From Alphaproteobacteria bacterium (lineage in GTDB: Bacteria > Pseudomonadota > Alphaproteobacteria > GCA-2731375), in the NCBI GenBank assembly GCA_030746295.1, contig JASLMY010000070.1:13841-20021 (forward strand): a stretch of 6,181 nt of DNA, given 5' to 3'. Position 1 is the stretch's first letter; each line of letters begins with the position of its first letter. The notes under the pieces were generated by a model, which was not told the DNA's origin, ran no database searches, and saw nothing but the letters and a program-made list of their open reading frames with translations. Of this stretch, positions 1-5,442 are shown piece after piece. Position numbers and translations under genes: made by a program.

Positions 1-174
1 AACATCCACCACGGCACGATCCGCGACTTCGTCGGCCTCTGCGACGAGCTCTCGATCACCATCGAGCGCGGCATCGCCTTGACCCATGCCGGCGGGGCTT
101 CGCCGCTGGGCCACCGAATCCGCCTCGCCAACCTCTTCGGCGAGCAGGCGGTCTTTCTGCTCAGCAAGGACTGA
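1..174 (+). CDS. metW: MetW, methionine biosynthesis protein (C-terminal part)
   Basis: The window opens inside a reading frame (frame 1) that gives 57 residues and ends at TGA 172-174. The visible part carries the conserved end of MetW: an NIHHGTIRDF-VGLCDEL stretch (residues 1-17 of the fragment) and NLFGEQAVFLL (44-54) just before the stop. MetW is a class I methyltransferase-fold protein usually encoded directly after metX (homoserine O-acyltransferase). It is thought to support MetX in the acylation step of methionine synthesis in the cytoplasm. metX would be expected just left of the window; this is inference. The SAM-binding N-terminal two thirds of the protein lie outside the window, so intactness cannot be judged. 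The next gene converges on it 49 bp downstream, and I see no clear hairpin terminator with a T-tract in that gap. Confidence 0.88.
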   Translation, partial: NIHHGTIRDFVGLCDELSITIERGIALTHAGGASPLGHRIRLANLFGEQAVFLLSKD

Positions 175-223
175 CCAACCGCTCCGAGCCAGAGCCTCTC
201 CAGGTGACAGCGCCCCGATGCCT

Positions 224-967
224 CTACGGTTGGCGGCTGGCGGCGGCGCGCGAGGAGACGGCGATGGGCACCGGCCGACGGCGTCGCCGGGCCCGCGCCT
301 CTACCGCGGTGGCGGCGTAGATCTGCTTGTCCGCCTCAACCAGGAGTACGCCGGCCAGCGTGGCGCCGAGGCCGCGGCCGAGCCGCTCCCAGACCGGGGC
401 CGTGCGCAACAGCATGCGCGAGCGGAAGGGCGGCAGGTAGAGCGCTGCCGAGCGCTCGGTCGGTTGGAACATCGCCCCCTTCAACAACAGCCCCAACTGG
501 CCCTGGCTGTAGGGCCGACCATGGCCGAAGGGGGTGCGCTCGAAGCGGGCCCAGAGCCCGCGCCGGTTCGGCACCACCACCAGAAGCCGGCCGCCCAAGG
601 TCAGCACCCGCCAGGCCTCGCGCAGCAGCGCGCGCACGTTCTCGGTGTTCTCCAGCTCGTGCACGATCAGCACCCGCTCGACGCTGGCGTCGGGGAGCGG
701 CAGGTCGTGCTCTTCCGACAGGGCCACCAGGTTGGGGCCGTCGTCGGGCCAGCGCGAGATCCCCTGGATGGCCGGCATCAGGGCGATGACCCGCTCGGCT
801 TCGCCGCGGAAGGGGCGGAGATAGGGCGTGGCATAACCCAGGCCGAGCACCGACCGCCCACCGACATCCGACCAGATACGACGGATCTCGCGGCGCACCA
901 GGTTGCGCGCCACCCGTCCCAGGGGACCGTGGTAGAACTCTCGCAGATCGTAGACGTCGGGTCGCAT
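224..967 (-). CDS. Class I SAM methyltransferase-fold protein, degenerate cofactor site
   Basis: A 247-residue cytoplasmic protein with the methyltransferase (Methyltransf_11-type) layout. The motif I region is VLGLGYATPYL (40-50), a loop VLIVHELENTEN (99-110) stands where motif post-II lies, then WRVL-LGGRLLVVVPNRRGLW (119-139). A conserved-looking segment TPFGHGRPYS (145-154) follows. The C-terminus is arginine-rich (225-231) and has no fold signature. After strand beta-2 (VIALMPA, 60-66) there is no Asp/Glu, the residue that usually binds the SAM ribose, so cofactor binding may be altered. From memory, alphaproteobacterial relatives near metW/gloB share this MPA sequence, so it looks family-wide rather than local decay. 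The start fits the family N-terminus (MRPDVYDLREFY). No Shine-Dalgarno is visible; a TAGACT box 9 nt upstream (complement of 977-982) hints at leaderless transcription. Substrate unknown. Identity as this fold is firm, activity is not. Confidence 0.8.
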   Translation of the reverse strand: MRPDVYDLREFYHGPLGRVARNLVRREIRRIWSDVGGRSVLGLGYATPYLRPFRGEAERVIALMPAIQGISRWPDDGPNLVALSEEHDLPLPDASVERVLIVHELENTENVRALLREAWRVLTLGGRLLVVVPNRRGLWARFERTPFGHGRPYSQGQLGLLLKGAMFQPTERSAALYLPPFRSRMLLRTAPVWERLGRGLGATLAGVLLVEADKQIYAATAVEARARRRRRPVPIAVSSRAAASRQP

Positions 968-1005
968 CGCCGGCGTAGTCTAACACGGAACGAGGGAGGG
1001 AACGC

Positions 1006-1446
1006 ATGACCGAGGCAGAGGCGAGAGAGATCATCGCCACGCTGGAGCTGGCGCCGCACCCGGAAGGCGGCCACTTCCGCGAGATCTATCGCCAACGCCC
1101 CGCCGACGGCGGTCGCAGCGCCATGACCTCGATCTACTATCTGCTGGCACCCGGCGAGCAGTCGGCCTGGCACCGTCTCTCGGGCGCGGACGAGCTCTGG
1201 TACTACCACGCCGGGGACACGCTCGAGCTGAGGCTTTCCACCGAGGGCGAGCCTTACGAGACACACCGCCTCGGCACTGGCCTCGCCCAGGGCGAGCGGC
1301 CGCAGGTGATCGTGCCCGCCGGTTGTTGGCAATCGGCCTCGGTGCTGGGCGCCTGGTCGCTGGTCGGCTGCGCCGTCTCGCCCGGCTTCGAGTTCTCCGA
1401 CTTCGAGCTCGCCCCACCGGGTTTCGCGCCGGCGCCGGCCGGCTGA
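1006..1446 (+). CDS. DUF985 family cupin
   Basis: A 146-residue single-domain protein of the DUF985 cupin family (the group that includes yeast YML079w), close to the usual length. Visible family blocks are HPEGGHFREIY (18-28), the first cupin motif region AWHRLSGADELWYYHAGD (54-71), a mid strand LELRL (73-77), VIVPAGCWQSA (101-111) and the C-terminal GCAVSPGFEFSDFEL (121-135). H56, E63 and H68 are candidate pocket residues. The cupin fold is a cytoplasmic beta-barrel that often binds a metal or sugar-like ligand, but no reaction is established for this family. The start is supported by a strong Shine-Dalgarno GGGAGGG (994-1000) 5 nt before ATG. It is divergent from the methyltransferase across 38 bp and tail to tail with the dehydrogenase, with only 8 bp between stops. 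A neighbouring gloB gene, which I recall in related genomes, is absent here. Confidence 0.9.
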   Translation: MTEAEAREIIATLELAPHPEGGHFREIYRQRPADGGRSAMTSIYYLLAPGEQSAWHRLSGADELWYYHAGDTLELRLSTEGEPYETHRLGTGLAQGERPQVIVPAGCWQSASVLGAWSLVGCAVSPGFEFSDFELAPPGFAPAPAG

Positions 1447-1454
1447 GCCCTGCT

Positions 1455-2219
1455 CTAGCCCTGGATCGAAAAACCGCCGTCGATCGGGATGGCGGTGCCG
1501 GTGACGAAATCGGAGGCGGCGGCGGAGAGGAAGACGGCGACACCGGCGTGATCTTCCGGCTCGCCCCATTTCGCCATCGGCGTGCGCGCCTCGACGCGTT
1601 CGTGCAGGCCGGGCACGTCTTTGCGCGCCTGCCGCGTCAGGCCGGTGTTGATCCAGCCCGGCAGCACGGCGTTTACCTGGATGTTGTCCTCGGCCCAGGC
1701 CGAGGCTAACGCCTTGGTCAGCTGCACGATGCCGCCCTTGCTGGCGGCGTAGGCAGGCGCCCAGGCGGCGCCGAAGATCGACAGCATGGAGCCGATGTTG
1801 ATGATCTTGCCGCCGCCGGCCTTCACCATCTCGGGATAGGCCGCCTGGGAACAGACGAAGGCGCTGGTCAGGTTGGTCTCGATCACCGTGTGCCATTCCT
1901 CCAGGGCAAGGTCTTGCGGCGGCTTGCGGATGTTGGTGCCGGCGTTGTTGATCAGGATGTCGAGCCGTCCGAACCGGTTCACCGCCGCTTCGATCAAAGC
2001 CCGGCACGAGGCCGCCTGGGTGACGTCGACGGCGACCGAGGCCGTCTCGGCGCCGAGCCCTTGCAGGACCCCTTCCGCCGCGGTGTTCTTCTCCGTATTG
2101 CGGCCGGCGACGACGATTGCGGCACCGGCCTCGGCCAGCCCCCGGGCCATGCCCAGGCCGATACCGCCGTTGCCGCCGGTGACGATGGCGACCCGCCCGG
2201 AAAGATCGAAGAGTTTCAT
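1455..2219 (-). CDS. SDR family NAD(P)-dependent oxidoreductase (KduD/gluconate dehydrogenase-like)
   Basis: A 254-residue classical short-chain dehydrogenase, the normal length for the family. It shows the Rossmann glycine motif TGGNGGIG (14-21), DV at 65-66, NNAG (91-94), the structural Asn in ETNLTSAF (N116), and the catalytic Ser144, Tyr157 and Lys161 (SMLS...YAASK). The cofactor/substrate loop is LPGWINTGL (186-194) and the C-terminal signature is GTAIPIDGGFSIQG (241-254). Arg40 after beta-2 with no acidic residue there slightly favours NADP(H); this is inference. Overall resemblance is to sugar/sugar-acid dehydrogenases such as 2-deoxy-D-gluconate 3-dehydrogenase and gluconate 5-dehydrogenase, but the substrate cannot be assigned. 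The frame runs open upstream to 2405, but ATG at 2219 fits the family N-terminus (MKLFDLSGRVAIVTG) and has GGGAG (complement of 2227-2231) 7 nt before it. It diverges from the amidohydrolase gene. Confidence 0.92.
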   Translation of the reverse strand: MKLFDLSGRVAIVTGGNGGIGLGMARGLAEAGAAIVVAGRNTEKNTAAEGVLQGLGAETASVAVDVTQAASCRALIEAAVNRFGRLDILINNAGTNIRKPPQDLALEEWHTVIETNLTSAFVCSQAAYPEMVKAGGGKIINIGSMLSIFGAAWAPAYAASKGGIVQLTKALASAWAEDNIQVNAVLPGWINTGLTRQARKDVPGLHERVEARTPMAKWGEPEDHAGVAVFLSAAASDFVTGTAIPIDGGFSIQG

Positions 2220-2349
2220 GGACTCGCTCCCAATGCCGCTGCTTACAGAAGTCTCGAACCGTGGGTCCGATGGAATAGGATAGTGTCGGCTGGAATAGTG
2301 ACGGCAAGCGCCGCCACTGTCGAACACCGAGGGGGAAGGAAAGAACGCC
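2220..2349. promoter_or_regulatory. Divergent control region with repeated octamer TGGAATAG
   Basis: This 130-bp gap separates the starts of the dehydrogenase (leftward) and the amidohydrolase (rightward), so it must hold both promoters unless one gene is read from afar. It contains TGGAATAG twice in direct orientation, at 2271-2278 and 2291-2298, exactly 20 bp apart (about two helical turns, so on the same face). A partly overlapping second repeat is GGATAGTGTCGGC (2278-2290) against GGAATAGTGACGGC (2292-2305), which differ by one insertion and one substitution. The local AT content is higher than in the flanks. No sigma-70 boxes stand out with confidence. The amidohydrolase ribosome binding site (AGGA, 2337-2340) and that of the dehydrogenase (complement of 2227-2231) lie at its two ends. 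The repeat is seen directly; an operator role is inference. Confidence 0.4.
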
Positions 2350-3198
2350 ATGAAACGCCGCCTCGCCAGCGCCGCCCTCGCTCTCGCCCTCGCGATCCCG
2401 GCCACCGCCCGGTCAGAGGCGCCGTTGCCGATCTTCGATGCCCACCTTCACTACAGCCACGGCGCCTGGGCGCCCTTCGGGCCGGCCGCCGTGATCGACA
2501 ACATGGACAAGGCCGGCGTGCCTCGTGCGCTCGTCTCCTCGACGCCCGACGACGGCACGCTGACCCTCTATCAAAAGGACGGATCGCGGTTCGTGCCGGT
2601 CCTGCGCCCCTATCGAGACGGCGTCAATTCCGCCAATTGGCATCTCGATGCCGAGACGCCCGCCTACCTGGCCCGGCGATTGAAGCGCGGCATCTATGCC
2701 GGCATCGGCGAATTCCATCTCTTCGATGCCGCGGCGGCCGGCGCGCCGGTCGTGGCAGAGGTCGTGCGGCTGGCGCTGGCGCGCGACATCTTCGTGCACG
2801 TCCATTCGGGGCCGGAGGCGATCGAGGCACTCTTTCGACGGACGCCCAAGCTGAAGGTGATCTGGGCGCATGCCGGCATGACCTCGCCGCCGCAAGTGAT
2901 CGGCCGCCTGTTGGCGGCGCACCGGAACCTCTGGACCGAACTTTCCTTTCGCGGCTGGGACGTGGCGCCCGACGGCGGTGTCGACCCAGAATGGCGCCAG
3001 CTGCTGCTTCGCCATCCCGACCGCTTCATGATCGGCACTGATACTTACGTCAACCAGCGCTGGGATGCCTATCAGACGCTGGTCGCCGAGCACCGCCATT
3101 GGCTGGGGCAACTTCCCCCGAAGGTGGCGAAGGCGATCGCCTACGGCAACGCCGTCCGTCTCTTCGGTACCGGCGGCCGCCCGGCCCTCGCCCCCTGA
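2350..3198 (+). CDS. Exported amidohydrolase-2 family metal-dependent hydrolase
   Basis: A 282-residue TIM-barrel metalloenzyme of the amidohydrolase superfamily (Amidohydro_2 type). Residues 1-20 form a Sec-type signal peptide: KRR, then a hydrophobic run of Ala/Leu, then a PATA cleavage site, placing the enzyme in the periplasm or outside. Metal-site candidates appear in the usual order: His32 and His34 in FDAHLHY (29-35), Glu121 in GIGEFH (118-123), His150/His152 in VHVHSG (149-154), His174 in WAHAGM (172-177), and Asp231 in IGTDTY (228-233). The length is normal for the family and the last helix ends with NAVRLFG (267-273), as in amidohydrolase-2 proteins. ATG 2350 follows a purine-rich binding site (AGGA at 2337-2340, 9 nt spacer). 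Family members hydrolyse or decarboxylate diverse substrates, and nothing here fixes the substrate. It shares a divergent control region with the dehydrogenase, which may mean joint regulation. Confidence 0.87.
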   Translation: MKRRLASAALALALAIPATARSEAPLPIFDAHLHYSHGAWAPFGPAAVIDNMDKAGVPRALVSSTPDDGTLTLYQKDGSRFVPVLRPYRDGVNSANWHLDAETPAYLARRLKRGIYAGIGEFHLFDAAAAGAPVVAEVVRLALARDIFVHVHSGPEAIEALFRRTPKLKVIWAHAGMTSPPQVIGRLLAAHRNLWTELSFRGWDVAPDGGVDPEWRQLLLRHPDRFMIGTDTYVNQRWDAYQTLVAEHRHWLGQLPPKVAKAIAYGNAVRLFGTGGRPALAP

Positions 3199-3290
3199 CC
3201 GGCTAGAGCACGGCATTGGGCTTTTCTTTCCTCGAAACGGGCGGCATTCTGTCGCCTAGGCTCGACCACGACGGCGATGGAACGGCGACG

Positions 3291-4295
3291 ATGTCGACAA
3301 TTCTCCATGAAATCCAGGAAGCCCGCGGCGAGCCGCCGATGCTCACCGAGGCGGACGACGGCGCCATCGCCTGGACGCGCGCCAGCCTGGCCACGGAGGC
3401 TGGCCGGCTGAGCTTGGACGGGGCCTGCCTGGGCGAGCTGGCGGCGGCGGCGGAGACGCTCGACACCAACCCGATGGCGACCATCGCGCTGACGCCGGAC
3501 GACTTCGAGATGCCCGCCTGTCGTGCCTTGATGCGGCGCGCCCAGGCCGAGCTGGAGGATGGCGTCGGCTTCGTCGTCATCGATCGGCTGCCGATGGATC
3601 GCTTGGAGGCGGCGACGGCGAAGGCGCTTTACTGGATTCTGGCCCACATGCTGGCGCGCCCGGTGGCGCAGAACTGGGCCGAGGGCGCGCTGATCTACGA
3701 CGTCTACGATTCCGGCAAGCCCTTCGGCTATGGCGTTCGCCCCGACGTCACCAACCGGCACCAGAACTTTCATACCGACAACTCCTACAACCTCTGCCCG
3801 CCCCGCTACGTGGCCCTGCTCTGCCTCCAAAAGGCGGTATCGGGGGGCTTGAGCGGCGTCGTCAGCTTCGTCGCCGCGCATAACGAGATGCGCCGCCGGC
3901 ACCCCGAGCTCTTAGGCCGGCTCTACCGCCCCTACCTGTTCGACCGCCAGCGCGAGCACGGGCCCGACGACCACAAGGTCGTCAGCCATCCACTGCTGTC
4001 CTACGACGGCGGGATGCTGAGGGCCAGGCTTTCGCGTGGCCGCGTGCTGGCCGGATACGCGCTCGCCGAGACGGCATTGGAGCCCGAGGGACGGGCGGCG
4101 CTGGAGGCGTTTGAATCCATCCTCGAGGATCCCGCCCTCAACGTCGACCTGATGCTGGAGCCGGGACAGATCGAGATCGTCGACAACTTCCGCTGCGGGC
4201 ATCGCCGCACCGCCTTCAAGGACGGCCCCGACCGCAAGCGGCGCCTGGTCCGGCTCTGGCTTCGCGACCAGGGGCGGCGCTTCTACAACGGCTGA
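3291..4295 (+). CDS. TauD/TfdA-like Fe(II)/2-oxoglutarate-dependent dioxygenase
   Basis: A 334-residue protein of the TauD/TfdA (clavaminate synthase-like) oxygenase group. These enzymes couple 2-oxoglutarate and O2 to hydroxylation of a small molecule in the cytoplasm. The iron triad is present: His161 and Asp163 in FHTDNSYN, and distal His304 in NFRCGHRRTAF. The 2-oxoglutarate-binding Arg is probably Arg321 in RRLVRLWLR, 17 residues after the distal His, matching the RxxxRLWL end of the family. The first ~80 residues show no recognised domain. The frame is open up to a TTG at 3216, but ATG 3291 is preferred: it has GGAACGG (3279-3285) upstream, and the TTG has no binding site and would add a low-complexity leader. 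It lies 92 bp after the amidohydrolase stop and in the same direction, so cotranscription is possible. The substrate is unknown; gamma-butyrobetaine- or taurine-type activity cannot be claimed. Confidence 0.87.
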   Translation: MSTILHEIQEARGEPPMLTEADDGAIAWTRASLATEAGRLSLDGACLGELAAAAETLDTNPMATIALTPDDFEMPACRALMRRAQAELEDGVGFVVIDRLPMDRLEAATAKALYWILAHMLARPVAQNWAEGALIYDVYDSGKPFGYGVRPDVTNRHQNFHTDNSYNLCPPRYVALLCLQKAVSGGLSGVVSFVAAHNEMRRRHPELLGRLYRPYLFDRQREHGPDDHKVVSHPLLSYDGGMLRARLSRGRVLAGYALAETALEPEGRAALEAFESILEDPALNVDLMLEPGQIEIVDNFRCGHRRTAFKDGPDRKRRLVRLWLRDQGRRFYNG

Positions 4296-4339
4296 GGCGG
4301 ATGCCGAGCACGGCTGGCTCGCACTTGCCGTCGAGCGGT

Positions 4340-4377
4340 TTGGAATCGCGGGCGGGTCGGTTATCGTAGACACGATA
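4340..4377 (+). promoter_or_regulatory. Candidate sigma-70 promoter with overlapping inverted repeat
   Basis: In the 104-bp gap before the membrane protein gene, TTGGAA (4340-4345) and TATCGT (4362-4367) match 4 of 6 positions each of the -35 and -10 consensus, with a 16-bp spacer. The -10-like box is also the left arm of a perfect 6-bp inverted repeat, TATCGT-agac-ACGATA (4362-4377). No T-tract follows, so a terminator is unlikely. An operator overlapping the promoter would fit. The repeat is seen directly; the promoter and operator roles are inferred from spacing and position about 22 bp before the start codon. Confidence 0.35.
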
Positions 4378-4399
4378 GGGAGCTTGGGGAGGCGGCTCT

Positions 4400-4717
4400 A
4401 TGATGTCGTTCATCACTTTTCTGTTGCGAGTCTTCGTCTCCATCGCGATCGCCCTGTGCGTGATCGGCGGCGCGGCCGTCGGCTGGTTCTACGAAGAGAT
4501 CCCCGTACTGGCCCAACGGGTCGCGACGGCAGGCGGTTCGCCGGCCATCCAGGGGATCGGTGCCGTCGTCGGCGGCATCGTGGGCCTGATCGTGGCGACG
4601 CTCACCTTCGGTGTGATCGCCACCATGCTCGACATGCGCGACCGCCTGATCGAGATCAGCCGGTCGCTCGAAGCCGCCCCGGCAGACCGCCGTCCCCTGA
4701 ACTGGGAGAAGCCTTGA
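4400..4717 (+). CDS. Small two-helix inner-membrane protein, function unknown
   Basis: A 105-residue protein I cannot assign to a named family. It has two clear hydrophobic segments: residues 4-30 (FITFLLRVFVSIAIALC then a GG-rich end) and 51-77, a glycine-rich helix with small-residue spacing (GIGAVVGGIVGLIV) suited to helix packing. A short loop (31-50) carries EE at 32-33. After the second helix comes an amphipathic charged stretch, DMRDRLIEISRSLEA (78-92), probably cytoplasmic, then a Pro-rich tail. The pattern of a last helix followed by LDxRD is common in small alphaproteobacterial membrane proteins (from memory). The start at ATG 4400 is set by GGGGAGG (4386-4392) with a 7-nt spacer; a second ATG follows immediately. 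Only 25 bp separates it from the next gene, in the same direction, so it is probably the first gene of an operon with the barrel protein and the serine hydrolase. Confidence 0.8.
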   Translation: MMSFITFLLRVFVSIAIALCVIGGAAVGWFYEEIPVLAQRVATAGGSPAIQGIGAVVGGIVGLIVATLTFGVIATMLDMRDRLIEISRSLEAAPADRRPLNWEKP

Positions 4718-4742
4718 GAGTGATGATCAATAGGAGTTTGTC

Positions 4743-5426
4743 ATGACCGTTCTCGGCAAGGGTGCCATGGTTTTTTGGCACGACATCCAGGGCGATGAGC
4801 TCGACTACAACCATTGGCATGGTTTCGAGCACATGCCCGAGCGCGTCGCTATCGAAGGCTTTCATCGTGGGCGGCGTTACTTGGCGCTCGAAGGGGGCCC
4901 GCGATACTTCAACATGTACGAGACCGAAGCTCCGGCCACCCTGACATCCAAGGCCTATCTCGACCGTCTCAACGATCCGACGCCCTGGACGACGGCGTCG
5001 TTGGGGAAGTTCCTGAATTCGAACCGGACCCTCTGCCGGGTCGGCGCCAGCTTCGGCAAGGGTCTGGGCGGCGTCCTGATGACGCTGCAGCTGGCCCCCG
5101 CCGAGGGCCGGGTGGCGGAGCTCAGGGCTTGGCTGGCGGAAAGCCTTCTGGCCGACCTGGTTACCCGGCCTCAGATTGTCGGCGCCCACTTGCTGGAGGG
5201 CGATCCCGAGGCCAGCCGGATGGAGACGGCGGAGAAGTCGCTCCGCGACGAGCCGGACGAAGTCGCCGACTGGGTAGTTCTGGTCGAGGCGATGGCGGCG
5301 GAGCCGCTCGATGCCCTTCGCCAAGCGGAGCTGTCCGATGCTTCGCTCACCGAGCACGGCGCCGGGGAGATCCAGAACGTCGCCGTCTACAGCCTACTGC
5401 ATGTCCTGAGCGAGCGTGAACTTTAA
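4743..5426 (+). CDS. Two-domain dimeric alpha/beta-barrel protein (DUF4286/EthD-like)
   Basis: A 227-residue cytoplasmic protein. The first half (about 5-100) looks like a ferredoxin-like dimeric alpha/beta-barrel domain of the DUF4286/EthD/Dabb type. It has a beta strand GAMVFWHDI (7-15), then WHGFEHMPERVAIEGFHRGRRY (25-46), the W-x-x-x-EH-x-P...GF...RRY block seen in these families, then a strand with YFNMYET (55-61). The second half (about 105-222) begins with GKGLGGVLMTLQL and closes with NVAVYSLLHVL. It appears to be a second, diverged copy without the EH-x-P motif. A tandem pair would form an intramolecular barrel. Family members include degradative enzymes and small-ligand binders; no activity can be assigned. 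ATG 4743 has AGGAG (4732-4736) 6 nt upstream. The stop overlaps the ribosome binding site of the next gene, indicating an operon. The fold call is moderate, by motif only. Confidence 0.75.
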   Translation: MTVLGKGAMVFWHDIQGDELDYNHWHGFEHMPERVAIEGFHRGRRYLALEGGPRYFNMYETEAPATLTSKAYLDRLNDPTPWTTASLGKFLNSNRTLCRVGASFGKGLGGVLMTLQLAPAEGRVAELRAWLAESLLADLVTRPQIVGAHLLEGDPEASRMETAEKSLRDEPDEVADWVVLVEAMAAEPLDALRQAELSDASLTEHGAGEIQNVAVYSLLHVLSEREL

Positions 5427-5442
5427 GGCGGACCGAGTACAG

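Noticed and set aside
175..223. Convergent gap between metW and the methyltransferase, examined for a bidirectional terminator
   Set aside because: No stem of useful length with flanking A/T runs could be found.
86..1009. A 307-codon plus-strand open frame opposite the methyltransferase gene
   Set aside because: Its composition is Arg/Gln/His/Ala-rich without motifs, and the opposite strand encodes a recognisable methyltransferase-fold protein. Antisense shadow.
1321..1709. Plus-strand frame running past the cupin stop into the dehydrogenase region
   Set aside because: It lies antisense to the conserved C-terminal half of the dehydrogenase and lacks any motif, so it is not an extension of the cupin or a separate gene.
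778..2307. A 509-codon open frame on the minus strand spanning the cupin gene and parts of the methyltransferase and dehydrogenase genes
   Set aside because: Its translation is rich in Arg/Gly/Pro with no domain pattern, and it overlaps three genes with clear family motifs in other frames. It is a high-GC shadow frame.
4303..4321. Possible terminator hairpin after the dioxygenase (CGAGC-acggctg-GCTCG at 4305-4321, or GCCG/CGGC at 4303-4314)
   Set aside because: The stems are short and mutually exclusive, and no T-tract follows, so it does not support a rho-independent terminator.
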